Shown: positions 24,528 through 34,228, counted from the first letter of the stretch. The stretch: DNA of 64,000 bases from JBOHRN01 sp050732775 (GCA_050732775.1 JBOHRN010000025.1:1-64000), one strand, 5' to 3'. Made by a program: numbers and translations. The notes: generated by a model not told the origin, from the letters alone.

Positions 24528-25138
24528 GGTCTTTCCGGTTCAAGTGAAGGCGCCTCTTCGCTACATCCCAGCCGGTGGCGGTTGCGGGAAAAGGCGCGGT
24601 AGAGCCCTTCTGCGACCGGCACCGAGTAGGGGGCCGAGAACGCCCACGCAAACATCCGACCACGGGTCAAAAGACTGAGCACCGCCTCTGCCGCGGCCAC
24701 CCCCTCCCGGGTTGCTCCGCCGGGCTCTATGAGTTGCACGGAGCTCTCAAACGCTGCGGGCGAAATCCATGGAAAGCGGTTGGGGACCTCGGAGTCTTGA
24801 AAGGGGACGAATTCGACTCGCCCATCCCCATCCCATTCCCGCAGAACCGAGACGATGTGGCCGCACACCCGGCACTTACCATCGTACACCAGGGTGTGAC
24901 GGCCCTCTACCTCCCCGGCTTCGTGCCGCACCACCCCGAGAGCGTCGTAGAGGTACGAGTAGCCGCTCAACCCGCGGCGCAGGAGCTCTCCGCCGGCCAG
25001 CGCAAAGAGGGCCCGCATTCGTATCCATCCGGCGGCCAGGAGCGCGCTTCCCAGCGCTACCGATGTCCACCTCTCGCGCGGGCTCACGTTCCGGTAAGGA
25101 GGCGTGGGGCCGCGATCGACGTGTGAGTTTTTCACCAC
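24524..25138 (-). CDS. DUF2892-like membrane segment plus DCC (DUF393) thiol domain
   Basis: This 204-residue protein from GTG 25138 has two parts. Residues about 15-70 (RNVSPRERWTSVALG ... LLRRGLSGYSYLYDALGV) match the DUF2892/YgaP-type membrane hairpin, which usually reads NxGxxERxxR and RGxxGxCPLY. Residues 80-200 form a DCC domain (DUF393) with the redox motif VYDGKCRVCG (Cys89, Cys92) and the family's VEFVPFQDSEVP strand. DCC proteins are thioredoxin-fold thiol oxidoreductases of poorly known substrate. No clear ribosome site precedes the GTG; much longer in-frame extensions run antisense into the MATE gene and are rejected. The overlap with the cupredoxin gene suggests thiol or metal maturation of that cupredoxin. 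Confidence 0.75.
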   Translation of the reverse strand: MVKNSHVDRGPTPPYRNVSPRERWTSVALGSALLAAGWIRMRALFALAGGELLRRGLSGYSYLYDALGVVRHEAGEVEGRHTLVYDGKCRVCGHIVSVLREWDGDGRVEFVPFQDSEVPNRFPWISPAAFESSVQLIEPGGATREGVAAAEAVLSLLTRGRMFAWAFSAPYSVPVAEGLYRAFSRNRHRLGCSEEAPSLEPERP

Positions 25139-25211
25139 AGTTTTTTGTGGAGGAATCGTGCCAGAGCCCTTGACTACGCGGATACCTTCCAGGGCCCGAC
25201 TCCGGAGATCC

Positions 25212-26621
25212 ATGCAGACCGTCTCTCTCCGCACCCCCGTTCCGCCCGCGCCCCACGGCTTTGCGGAACAGTCCCGGCTCTTGCTGCGGCTGGCCGGGCC
25301 GATAGTTCTGAGCCAGCTCGGGATGGTGGGGATGAACACCGTGGACACTCTGATGGTGGGCCCGCTCGGCCCCGGCGCCCTGGCCGCGGTGGGGCTGGCC
25401 TCGGCCCTCCACATGGCTTCGATCATGGTTTCGGCCGGGGTGGTCGTGGGGATGGCGCCGTTGGTGAGCCAGGCGTTCGGTGCCGGCGACCGAGCGCTCT
25501 GCCGGTCGGTACTGGTGCAGGGGTTGTGGCTCTCGCTGCTCCTGTCGCTACCCGTAATCTGGTTCAATTTGGAGGGAGAGGCGCTCTCCCTACTGTTAGG
25601 CCAGTCGCCCGAGCTCTCCCGCGTGGCCGGGGAGTACATGGCGGCGCTCGCGCCGGGCATACCGGCGCTACTCGCGTTCATGGCCTTGCGGCAGTTCCTG
25701 GAGGGTATGAACCGGGTACGACCTCCGATGGTCGCCACCTTTCTAGGGTTGGGGCTGAACGCTCTGGCCAACGCCGCGTTCATCTACGGCGCCGGCCCTA
25801 TCCCCGCTATGGGGGTGGTGGGGTCCGGGTATGCCACCTCTCTGGTACGTTGGAGCATGGCAGGGGGAATCGCGCTGTACTTAACCCTCCAGCCCGGCCT
25901 CCACCCTCTGCGGGGAGCCGGACGGCTGCCCCGCTTAGACCTACTGCGCGCTATCGTCAAGGTCGGCGTACCGATCGGGGGGCAGCTCGGGCTGGAGGTG
26001 GGGCTCTTTTCTTTCGCCGCCGTGATGATGGGGTGGATCGGCCCGGTTGAGTTGGCCGCCCACCAAGTTACCATCAACGTCGCCGCCACCACCTTCATGG
26101 TGGCGCTGGGGGTGAGCTTGGCCGGTACCATCCGGGTTGGCCAGGAGATCGGCGCCGGGCGGACGCACGGGGCGCGCATGGCTGCCGGGGCCACCTACGT
26201 GTGGGCCACCGGTTTCATGGCTCTGTGCGCGCTCGGCTTCCTGGCCGCGCCTTCCTTGCTGATCTCGCTCTACAGCCGCGACCCCGGCGTGGTCGGGCTG
26301 GGGTCGTCTCTCCTCTTGGTGGCCGCCGCCTTTCAGCTCTTCGACGGAGGCCAGGTAGCCGGACTGTGCGTGCTACGCGGCGCCGCCGACACGGCGGTGC
26401 CGATGCTCATCGCTGCCCTCTCGTACTGGGGAGTGGGGCTAGCGGTTGGCTACTGGGCCGGTTTTCGCGCCGGGTGGGGGCCGGTGGGGGTGTGGGTGGG
26501 ACTCTCGGCCGGCTTGGCCGCCGCCGCGCTACTGCTCGCCTGGAGGGTGCGGGCGGTACTCTGGGGCAAGTCGCCGCCTGCTCGTCCAGCAGCCAACCTT
26601 TACCACCCTTCCGGTGTCTAA
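25212..26621 (+). CDS. MATE family multidrug/cation exporter
   Basis: This 469-residue inner-membrane antiporter is of the MATE family (NorM/DinF-like), with twelve predicted membrane helices arranged as two related halves. The first half has LRLAGPIVLSQLGMVGMNTVDTL (about 22-44) and GMAPLVSQAFGAGD. The second half has PIGGQLGLEVGLFSFAAVM, followed by the partner of the SQAFGAG loop in GTIRVGQEIGAG. MATE proteins expel cationic drugs or metabolites in exchange for Na+ or H+. ATG 25212 is preceded by GGAG 4 nt away; the frame extends upstream, but that part is antisense to the DCC gene. It is transcribed divergently from that gene with 73 nt between starts. Confidence 0.93.
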   Translation: MQTVSLRTPVPPAPHGFAEQSRLLLRLAGPIVLSQLGMVGMNTVDTLMVGPLGPGALAAVGLASALHMASIMVSAGVVVGMAPLVSQAFGAGDRALCRSVLVQGLWLSLLLSLPVIWFNLEGEALSLLLGQSPELSRVAGEYMAALAPGIPALLAFMALRQFLEGMNRVRPPMVATFLGLGLNALANAAFIYGAGPIPAMGVVGSGYATSLVRWSMAGGIALYLTLQPGLHPLRGAGRLPRLDLLRAIVKVGVPIGGQLGLEVGLFSFAAVMMGWIGPVELAAHQVTINVAATTFMVALGVSLAGTIRVGQEIGAGRTHGARMAAGATYVWATGFMALCALGFLAAPSLLISLYSRDPGVVGLGSSLLLVAAAFQLFDGGQVAGLCVLRGAADTAVPMLIAALSYWGVGLAVGYWAGFRAGWGPVGVWVGLSAGLAAAALLLAWRVRAVLWGKSPPARPAANLYHPSGV

Positions 26622-26712
26622 TAGACTGCTGAAACTCGCTCTTGCCCGCGTCCGTAGGGAGGGGTGAAAGCGCCGGGAAGAGGTACAGCGCCACCCTGAT
26701 TGAACCCAAGTA

Positions 26713-29283
26713 ATGATCGCACACATCCTTCTGCTAGGCGCCGCTGCGCTCCCCACCGGGGCGCCGTACGTGGCCGACACCACGCAGATCCTCCGGGTCG
26801 CCGCCCACCGGATTTCGGCTTCGGAGGGCGCGCCCGTTTTGGACGGACGGCTCGACGAAGCGGTTTGGGCGGCCGCCGACTCCATCACCGGCTTCGTAGA
26901 GGTGACCCCGGCCCCCGGAGAACCTTCCGACTTCCATACCGTGGCACGGGTCCTCTTTGACCATCAGGCGGTATACGTGGGCGTACGCGCTTACGACCCC
27001 GAGCCGGAGCTGATAGCCGCCCAGCTCACCCGGCGCGACAATGTGTTCGATTCGGCCTCCGACGCCCTAGCGGTCAACTTCGACTCCCACCACGACCGGC
27101 GCACCGCGTACGGTTTCGGGGTCAATCCGGCGGGAGTAAAGAGCGACTTCACCATTACCGACGACTCCAATATCGACGACACCTGGAACGCAGTGTGGGA
27201 GGTAGAAATCTCAAAGGACGAGCGGGGCTGGACGGCGGAGTTTCGCATCCCTCTATCGGCTCTCCGCTTCGACGCGGACGGCGACGGGGTATGGGGGTTC
27301 CAGGTTGTGCGGAAGGTGCATCGAGACGGGGAGTTCTCGGCGTGGTCGCCCCAGCGGGACGACGAACCCAGGCTGGTCTCCCGCTTCGGGGAGTTGCACG
27401 GCATGACGGAGCTGCCCGTGCCGCGCCGGCTGGAGGTGCTCCCCTACACCGTCTCCGGCGTAGACCTGGCGCCCGGAGACGCCGCCGACCCTTTCTACTC
27501 GGCTACTGACTGGAAGGTCGACGCGGGCGCCGACGTGAAGTACGGTGTGACTTCGGACCTCACCCTGGACCTGACCATCAACCCTGACTTCGGGCAGGTG
27601 GAGGCCGACCCCTCACAGGTGAACCTGACCGCCTTCGAAACTTTTTTTCGGGAGAGGAGGCCCTTCTTTACCGAGGGCGCAGACATCTTCCGTTTCGGGC
27701 TCGCGGGGGGGAACGACGAATCCCTCTTCTACTCACGGCGTATCGGCCGCCCGCCCCAGGGCTTTGCCGACCCCCTCGGCGGCTTCGTGGAGGCGCCCGA
27801 ACAGACCACCATCCTGGGGGCGGCCAAGCTGTCGGGGCGGGTGGGACAGGGCTGGTCGGTAGGGCTCCTGAACGCGGTCACCGCGCAGGAGTCGGCGCGA
27901 GTCCGCGACAGCGCCGGCGTATTCCACGCCGACCTGGTGGAGCCGCTCAGCAACTACACGGTGGCACGCCTTCGTCGCGACCTGAACCGGGGGCGCACGC
28001 AGGTGGGCGCCGTGGCGACCGGAGTAGTGCGAGCCCTGGACGACACCGGGCTAGACTTTCTGCACTCCTCGGCCTTTACCGGCGGGGCCGACGTCTCGCA
28101 CCGCTTCGCCTCGGACCGCTGGCAGCTTTCCGCCGTGGTGCTGGGCTCCGAGGTGCGCGGTAGCGAGCAGGCGATCGTGCGTACCCAGAGGGCTCCGCAG
28201 CGCTACTTCCAGCGCCCCGACGCCGATCACGTGGAGGTCGACGAAGACGCCACCTCGCTAGCCGGCTACGCGGCCAGCGCAGGGGTTAGTAAGATTTCGG
28301 GAAAGTGGCGCGGGGGAGGGGGGGTGATCGCGCGTTCGCCCGGCTTCGAGGTGAACGACCTCGGCTTCCAGCGCTTTGCCGACGTGGTCGGCGGTGGTGT
28401 GGATGCGAGCTACCGCCAGTTGGAGCCCAACCGGCTCTTCCGGGGCTCCGATCTGGGGGCTAACTTCTCTGGCGGTGCCAACTACGCGGGAGAGGTTGTC
28501 GAACTGGGCGGGGGTATCAGAGGCTCCGCACAGTTCCATAACTTCTGGAGGGTGTACGGCGGAGTGCGCAGAGAGTTCGAAACGCTCGACGTGACGGCCT
28601 TGCGGGGAGGCCCGGCGATAATTTCGCCGGTCCGTTACGGGGGATGGTTCGGGGTCGATTCAGACGATCGCAAGCCGTTTACGGTGGGGCTGAACGGGGG
28701 CTGGGGAGTAGAGCCGGAGTCGGAGGGCGGCGACTTCCGGCTGTCGCTCGACGCGGGGTGGCGTCCGTCGGCGAGTATCCAGCTCTCCCTGGAGCCGTTC
28801 TACTCGTTGAGCCGCAACCCGTGGCAGTACGTTTCCGCGCCCAGCGACTCGCTCGGAGAGCGGCACTACCTGTTCGGAGATCTGGACCAACGCAGCGTGG
28901 GGATGTCGGCGCGGCTGAACCAGACCTTTACCCCCGACCTCACCCTCCAGCTCTACGCCCAACCCTTCATCGCCACCGGTGCCTACCGCGACTACTTCGA
29001 GGTGGCCGATCCCGTCGCCGGCAGCTTCGACGACCGCTTTGAGCCCATCAGCGGCGGGCTAGACACTCCTGAGCGCGATTTCACTGTGCGCGACTTCAAG
29101 CTGAACGTGGTGCTGCGCTGGGAGTACCGGCTCGGCTCCACCCTCTTCCTGGTCTGGTCGCACGACCGCGCCCACACCGACGGGGACGGCCGCTTCAGGC
29201 CGGTGGACGACTTGGCTGTTCTCTTCGACGCGCCGTCCCGGAACGTACTCCTGGTTAAAGTCAACTACTGGCTGGATATCTGA
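26713..29283 (+). CDS. DUF5916/CBM9-like domain outer-membrane family protein
   Basis: This 856-residue protein opens with a short hydrophobic leader and a carbohydrate-binding family 9-like beta sandwich (PVLDGRLDEAVWAAADSI, VYVGVRAYDPEPE, WTAEFRIPLSALRF). From about residue 235 it continues as DUF5916, whose hallmark is LTINPDFGQVEADPSQVNLT followed by ETFFRERRPFFTEGADIF. The rest is beta-rich with alternating hydrophobic strands and probably forms an outer-membrane barrel, ending in VLLVKVNYWLDI with a terminal bulky residue. Such proteins are common in Bacteroidota and Gemmatimonadota, with no settled function. The leader is short for Sec, so the start is not fully certain. It ends convergent with the PBP genes; a weak hairpin near 29298-29322 may terminate both. 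Confidence 0.85.
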   Translation: MIAHILLLGAAALPTGAPYVADTTQILRVAAHRISASEGAPVLDGRLDEAVWAAADSITGFVEVTPAPGEPSDFHTVARVLFDHQAVYVGVRAYDPEPELIAAQLTRRDNVFDSASDALAVNFDSHHDRRTAYGFGVNPAGVKSDFTITDDSNIDDTWNAVWEVEISKDERGWTAEFRIPLSALRFDADGDGVWGFQVVRKVHRDGEFSAWSPQRDDEPRLVSRFGELHGMTELPVPRRLEVLPYTVSGVDLAPGDAADPFYSATDWKVDAGADVKYGVTSDLTLDLTINPDFGQVEADPSQVNLTAFETFFRERRPFFTEGADIFRFGLAGGNDESLFYSRRIGRPPQGFADPLGGFVEAPEQTTILGAAKLSGRVGQGWSVGLLNAVTAQESARVRDSAGVFHADLVEPLSNYTVARLRRDLNRGRTQVGAVATGVVRALDDTGLDFLHSSAFTGGADVSHRFASDRWQLSAVVLGSEVRGSEQAIVRTQRAPQRYFQRPDADHVEVDEDATSLAGYAASAGVSKISGKWRGGGGVIARSPGFEVNDLGFQRFADVVGGGVDASYRQLEPNRLFRGSDLGANFSGGANYAGEVVELGGGIRGSAQFHNFWRVYGGVRREFETLDVTALRGGPAIISPVRYGGWFGVDSDDRKPFTVGLNGGWGVEPESEGGDFRLSLDAGWRPSASIQLSLEPFYSLSRNPWQYVSAPSDSLGERHYLFGDLDQRSVGMSARLNQTFTPDLTLQLYAQPFIATGAYRDYFEVADPVAGSFDDRFEPISGGLDTPERDFTVRDFKLNVVLRWEYRLGSTLFLVWSHDRAHTDGDGRFRPVDDLAVLFDAPSRNVLLVKVNYWLDI

Positions 29284-29332
29284 ATACAGTTGAGAAAACC
29301 GGGCTGGATCGAAAGAGCCCCGGCGGGGAGTC

Positions 29333-31858
29333 TCAGTCCAAGCCGTCACTCTCCGGCGGCTCTCCCAGCAGGTCCGGCCCGTCTTCTTCTTCTTCTTCTT
29401 CGGGTTCCCCGGAGGGCCCGTCGGGTTCGGGCTCGGTTTCTTGTTCACCGGGGCGGGCTTCGTCTTCACTCGGCTCTTCTCCCGCGGGGGACTCCTCGCC
29501 GGGCTGGCCCGGACGGGTGACGTCTGGCTCTCCCTGTTCTCCATCCAGGATGTAGACGCCGGGACGCTCTTCTCCCTCTTCGTCTTCGTACGACCAGAAT
29601 TCGCCGTCTCCCCAACCCTCGACCGCGTCCCACTCCTCGTCTCCCCAAAAGGCGCTGTCGCCCATCACGAATACCCCCTCGTACCCCTCGGGGTAGCAAG
29701 TCTGGCGGGGAGGGCGTACACTCACGAAGTACTCGGTGTACACCTCGCCCACGGCGGGGCACGAGGGGGTAACCACGAAGCCGGTGGCCCGGTCTACCTG
29801 TTCGGTGACCACCCCCGAAGGGCGGCTCCAGCCGTCGGGCAAGGGGCGCTCCTGATACACGCGGCGCATTACCCGCCCCCACACGGGCGCGGCCAGGGTG
29901 CCACCCGAGGCGCCGTAGACGATGCGCTCCGGCTCGTCGAGCCCGATCCACACCGTCCCCACCAAGTCGGGGGTGTAGCCCACGAACCAGACGTCGGCCG
30001 CGTCGTTGGTGGTACCGGTCTTGCCCGCGGCCGGCCCCCCGAACCCCGCCCCCCGAACCGCCCGCGCCGTGCCCCGCTCCACCACCTCGGCGAGCATGCG
30101 GGTGAGCACGAAGCCGGTGGCGGCGTCCAGAACCTTTTCCCGCTCGGGTCTCTGCTCCCAGAGGATACGCCCGTCGCGGTCTTCCACCCGGGTCACGAAG
30201 TACGGCTCCACCAGGTAGCCGCCGTTGCCGAAAGCGGCGAAAGCGGTGGTCATCTCGATGGGCCGGACGGCGGCCGCGCCCAAGGCCACCGAGGGTACCT
30301 CGGGGATGTCGCTGGTGATACCCAACTCGTGGGCGGTGCGGATCACCGAGCCGACGCCCAACTCCTGGGAGAGCCGCACCGCCACCGTGTTCTTGGAGCG
30401 GGTAAGGGCTTCTCGCAGGGTCATGGAGCCGTCGTACTGGTTCTGGTAGTTGCGGGGGCGCCAGGTGCGGGTGCGGCTGAGCTGGATGGCCACCGGGGCG
30501 TCTTCCATCTTGTAGGTGGGCGCCCGGTGCCGCCGCAGCGCCGTCAGGTAGATAAACGGCTTGAACGCCGAGCCCGCCTGGCGCTCGGCCTGAAAGGCGC
30601 GGTTGAACTTGGAGTCCTCGAAGTCGCGCCCGCCCACCAGGGCGCGCACCGCCCCGGTCTCGGTCTCCATTACGATCACCACCCCTTGTAGGTAGGGGGT
30701 GCCGCCCTCTTTCCCCGCTCCCTCGGCGCTGGGGTAGCCGGGGTGCCGGTAGCCGCCGTAGCGGCCGGCTTCGATGGCGTCGAGTTGGGCGGCCAGCTCT
30801 TCCTCGGCGGCGCTCTGGGCTACACGGTCTAGGGAGGTGTGAACCTTGAGCCCTGCGGTGTAGTAGCGGGTGCCGATCTTCTCCTCCAGTTCGCGCCGTA
30901 CCCGATCGAGGAAGTAGGCCGCAGGCTGGGGGGCGGCCGTCTCCTCGGGCGCCAGTTCGACCGGCTCGGCTTGGAGGGCGCGCGCCTCACCCCGGGATAG
31001 GTCACCCCGTATTACCATCATCCGCAGCACCAAGTTGCGCCGCTCTAGGGCCCCTTCGGGGTTGTCGCGTGGGTTGAGCCGGGAGGGGGCCTGAGGTAGG
31101 GCGGCGAGTACAGCGGCTTCGGCCACGCCGAGTTCGGCGGCCGACTTGCCGAAGTAGGTCCGGGCGGCGGCGTCGACCCCGTACGAGCCCTGCCCCAGGT
31201 AGATGTGATTCAGGTACAACTCGAGGATTTTGTCCTTGGGGAAAGTCCTCTCGATCTGGCGGGCCACCCGGACCTCCATCAGCTTCCCGAGTACGGAACG
31301 CTGGGAGAAGGGGAACCTCTCCGGGAAGAGGTTCTGGGCTAGCTGCATGGTGATGGTGCTGCCCCCTTCTTCCACCCCACCGCTCTTGACGTTCTCGACC
31401 ATGGCGGCGGCCATCCGTTTGATGTCGATCCCCTCGTGCCCGTAAAAGCGCTGGTCTTCGATGGCCAGGAAGGCGTCCGGCAGGTGGTCGGGCAGCGAGT
31501 CGAGGGGGATCACCCGACGGTTGACCGTGGCCAGCACGGCGAAGGCGTCGCCGTCGGAGTCGAACACCTCTGAGCCCTCGGCCTGGTACTGGGTGAGGTC
31601 TTGGACCGGGGCGCACCCGCCCAGCCAGCACGGCGAGTAGTACACCCAGGAGAAGGCGGCCAGAAAGAGCACGCTGCCCGCGAGCAGAGCCAGCTGCCCG
31701 AGCCGGACTGTTCTCTGCTTGCCGGTACCACCCATATCGGGCGGCCAGGCGAATAGGGGCCGCCGTGACGGCTGGTCAGAGGAAAACCGGTGATCCCTGG
31801 CCCGCGGGACCCGGCGCCGGGGTTTTTCCGGCTGCTCGGGAGGAGGCGTATACGGCAT
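29333..31858 (-). CDS. Class A penicillin-binding protein (PBP1a type), acidic tail
   Basis: This 841-residue bifunctional peptidoglycan synthase has a basic Pro/Arg-rich cytoplasmic lead (about 60 residues) and one membrane anchor (LALLAGSVLFLAAFSWVYY). The glycosyltransferase 51 domain carries EDQRFYGHEGID (catalytic Glu), GGSTITMQLAQNLF and KILELYLNHIYLGQG. The transpeptidase domain carries SxxK as GSAFKPF (about residue 430), SxN as SKNT and KTG as GKTGTTNDAADVWFVGYTPD. The last 100 residues are strikingly acidic and disordered, ending in a run of Glu and then LLGEPPESDGLD. Two pairs of Cys may bond near the N-terminus (PCWLGGCAP). It lies 2 nt after the sister PBP, so the two form an operon. 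Confidence 0.94.
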   Translation of the reverse strand: MPYTPPPEQPEKPRRRVPRARDHRFSSDQPSRRPLFAWPPDMGGTGKQRTVRLGQLALLAGSVLFLAAFSWVYYSPCWLGGCAPVQDLTQYQAEGSEVFDSDGDAFAVLATVNRRVIPLDSLPDHLPDAFLAIEDQRFYGHEGIDIKRMAAAMVENVKSGGVEEGGSTITMQLAQNLFPERFPFSQRSVLGKLMEVRVARQIERTFPKDKILELYLNHIYLGQGSYGVDAAARTYFGKSAAELGVAEAAVLAALPQAPSRLNPRDNPEGALERRNLVLRMMVIRGDLSRGEARALQAEPVELAPEETAAPQPAAYFLDRVRRELEEKIGTRYYTAGLKVHTSLDRVAQSAAEEELAAQLDAIEAGRYGGYRHPGYPSAEGAGKEGGTPYLQGVVIVMETETGAVRALVGGRDFEDSKFNRAFQAERQAGSAFKPFIYLTALRRHRAPTYKMEDAPVAIQLSRTRTWRPRNYQNQYDGSMTLREALTRSKNTVAVRLSQELGVGSVIRTAHELGITSDIPEVPSVALGAAAVRPIEMTTAFAAFGNGGYLVEPYFVTRVEDRDGRILWEQRPEREKVLDAATGFVLTRMLAEVVERGTARAVRGAGFGGPAAGKTGTTNDAADVWFVGYTPDLVGTVWIGLDEPERIVYGASGGTLAAPVWGRVMRRVYQERPLPDGWSRPSGVVTEQVDRATGFVVTPSCPAVGEVYTEYFVSVRPPRQTCYPEGYEGVFVMGDSAFWGDEEWDAVEGWGDGEFWSYEDEEGEERPGVYILDGEQGEPDVTRPGQPGEESPAGEEPSEDEARPGEQETEPEPDGPSGEPEEEEEEDGPDLLGEPPESDGLD

Positions 31859-31860
31859 GC

Positions 31861-34137
31861 TTAGCGTTGCTTTCGGTCGCTTCGTCTATTGGGGAGCACC
31901 TCTTGCCACGGCACCCCGCGCTGCTCCTCCCGGTCCGGGAAAACGGGGCGGCCTGGCAGCCCTGGCGTGGGGTCGAACCACCTTTCGGGCGGCTCGCAGG
32001 CGGGGGTGGGCGCGTTGGATCGCACGAAGTAGTCCATGGTAACCTGGAAGGCGTAGGGACAGTCCGCGGTGACCGCCCGGCCGGTGTACTGGTCGACGCG
32101 GCGTGTCACCACCCCTTCCGGCTTTTCCCACGCCTGGGGTGGCTCCTTGCCCTCATACACCTGGCGCACGATTTCGGCCCACACGGGCGCGGCCAGGTCG
32201 CCGCCGGTGGCGCCCCGCTTGATGCGCTGGCGCCGGTCCATCCCCATCCACACCCCCGCCAGCAGGTCGGGCGTGTAGCCGATAAACCAGACGTCGGCGG
32301 CGTCGTTGGTGGTACCGGTCTTGCCGGCCGCCGGGATCTGGTAGGGTAGGTTGCCGGTGGTCGGCCTCCGCACGTCGTAGGCGGTGCCCCGGTCCACCAC
32401 CTCGCGCAACATGTCGGTAAGGATCCAGGCACTGGCCGGGTCCAGGGCGGGGACGGGGTGGTGGGGCGGTTGGTACAAGAGGTTGCCGTCCTGGTCTTCC
32501 ACCCGCGAGATCAGCCGCGGCTCCACCCTGACGCCCCCGTTCCCGAAGCTCGCAAAGCTGGCGATCAGGTCGATGGGGTACACTCCGGCCGCACCCAGAA
32601 AGATAGAAGGGTAAGGGGGGATGGGGGTCTCGATCCCGGTCCGCCGGGCCACGGCCCGCACCGCGTCCACCCCCACCTCCCTGCCCATCCGCACGGCGGG
32701 CAAGTTTCTGGAGAGGCGCAGCGCCTGGCGCATGGTCACCATCCCCCCGTAGCGGCCGTCGTAGTTGCGGGGCGCCCACGTCTCACCATTTTCCATGCGG
32801 ATGAAGACGGGGGCGTCCGAGATCCGGTACATGGGCGAGCGGCCCCGCTCCAGCGCGGCCGCGTACACGAAAGGCTTGAACGCCGAACCCGGCTGCCTGA
32901 GCGCCTGGGTGGCCCGGTTGAACTGGGAGTGACGGAAGTTGCGCCCCCCCACCAGGGCGCGCACCAGGCCGGTCTCCGGGTCCATGACCACCACCGCGCC
33001 CTGGAGGTAGCCGGTGCGGCCGCCCCGCTCGGCCCGCTCCTCTGCGGAGAGTTCGCCGTATACCGGGTGAGGAAAGTAGCCGAAGCGGCCGCTCTCAATG
33101 GCTTGGATCTGCTCCTCCAGCGCGTCTTCGGAGAGTTTCTGAAGGTCGGCGTCGAGGGCGGTATGGATCTTTAGGCCGCCGGTGTAGAGGAGCTCGCCGA
33201 AGCGTTCCTCCAGGTCGCGCCGGACCTGCTCCACGAAGTACGGGGCCTGGATGGCGCCCCTGGGCGGGGCCAGCGAGACCGGCTGCCCGACGCCCCACGC
33301 CAGCTCTTCGCGGGTGATGACCCCGTTATCGGCCATGAAACGGAGTACCCGGTTGCGCCGCTCCCGGGCGGCCCCGGGGTTGCGTCTCGGGTTGTAGCGC
33401 GAGGGCGCCTGGGGGAGTCCGGCCAGGGTAGCCGCTTCCACGAAGTTGAGCCCGGAGGCGGGTTTGTCGAAGTAGGTCCGGGCCGCCGCCTCTACCCCGT
33501 AGGCACCGGCGCCCAGGTTGATGTGGTTGAGGTACAGCTCGAGGATGCGCTGCTTGGAAAGGGTTTGCTCCATGCGCAGGGCCACTCTTATCTCGGCCAC
33601 TTTGCGGCGGATGGAGGTCTCGGTGCGCGGTAGGTGGCGGGGAAAGAGGTCGCGGGCGAGTTGCATGGTTATGGTGCTGAACCCGGTGGCCCCGAAGCCC
33701 TCCCGCAAGTTGTCCCATACCGAGCCGAAGAAGCGGTGGAGGTCTACCCCTCCGTGCCGGAAGAAGCGCTGGTCCTCGATGGCCACGAAGGCCAGCGGTA
33801 GGTGCGGGGGTAGCTCTTCGATAGAGACCACGCGGCGCCGTTCGCGCGAAAAGATCGCCAGCAGCTCGCCGTCGGCGTCGTACACCTCACTCGACTGCTG
33901 CGGCTGGTAGCTCACCACCGTCTGGGCGGTGGGGCAGCCGCCGGCGCAAGCCCGGTTCCACGCCGCGGTGGCCGCCCCCACCGAACACGACGCCGCCCCC
34001 AGTACGGCGATAGCGGCCGCCACCAGCCGCGGGTCTCTCGCCCGTAGCCGGAGTACGAACGCCCGCCACCCGCGGGCGAGCGCGCTGCTGGCGGCTCTTA
34101 CCTTGGCAGCTAGTAGACTGGGGTCTCGATACTCCAT
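31861..34137 (-). CDS. Class A penicillin-binding protein (PBP1a type), second copy
   Basis: This 758-residue paralogue of the downstream PBP has the same order: membrane anchor (about 40-60), CAGGCPTAQTVVSYQP linker, GT51 domain with EDQRFFRHGGVD, then ITMQLARDLF and RILELYLNHINLGAG, then the transpeptidase with GSAFKPF (SxxK), LSRNLPAV (SRN) and GKTGTTNDAADVWFIGYTPD (KTG). The normally near-invariant GG before STIT reads GF (GATGFSTITMQ). The tail is short and lacks the acidic stretch of its sister. Such pairing suggests division of labour, for instance elongation versus repair, but this is inferred. Upstream, 154 nt separate it from the divergent tonB gene. Confidence 0.94.
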   Translation of the reverse strand: MEYRDPSLLAAKVRAASSALARGWRAFVLRLRARDPRLVAAAIAVLGAASCSVGAATAAWNRACAGGCPTAQTVVSYQPQQSSEVYDADGELLAIFSRERRRVVSIEELPPHLPLAFVAIEDQRFFRHGGVDLHRFFGSVWDNLREGFGATGFSTITMQLARDLFPRHLPRTETSIRRKVAEIRVALRMEQTLSKQRILELYLNHINLGAGAYGVEAAARTYFDKPASGLNFVEAATLAGLPQAPSRYNPRRNPGAARERRNRVLRFMADNGVITREELAWGVGQPVSLAPPRGAIQAPYFVEQVRRDLEERFGELLYTGGLKIHTALDADLQKLSEDALEEQIQAIESGRFGYFPHPVYGELSAEERAERGGRTGYLQGAVVVMDPETGLVRALVGGRNFRHSQFNRATQALRQPGSAFKPFVYAAALERGRSPMYRISDAPVFIRMENGETWAPRNYDGRYGGMVTMRQALRLSRNLPAVRMGREVGVDAVRAVARRTGIETPIPPYPSIFLGAAGVYPIDLIASFASFGNGGVRVEPRLISRVEDQDGNLLYQPPHHPVPALDPASAWILTDMLREVVDRGTAYDVRRPTTGNLPYQIPAAGKTGTTNDAADVWFIGYTPDLLAGVWMGMDRRQRIKRGATGGDLAAPVWAEIVRQVYEGKEPPQAWEKPEGVVTRRVDQYTGRAVTADCPYAFQVTMDYFVRSNAPTPACEPPERWFDPTPGLPGRPVFPDREEQRGVPWQEVLPNRRSDRKQR

Positions 34138-34228
34138 GCGGTGTGCGGCGCGGGATGGATCGCGAGCCAGCTATCGTAACCGGGTAAGAGCCAGCGGTTC
34201 CATAGCCGCCGCCTAAGTTGGCAAACGG

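Noticed and set aside
25139..25783. Long N-terminal extension of the DCC protein
   Set aside because: It runs antisense through the MATE gene and is Ser/Arg/Pro-rich; homology begins only near residue 15 of the shorter form.
29441..30691. 416-codon open frame on the plus strand
   Set aside because: Antisense to the first PBP gene with a His/Gly-rich pattern typical of a complementary frame.
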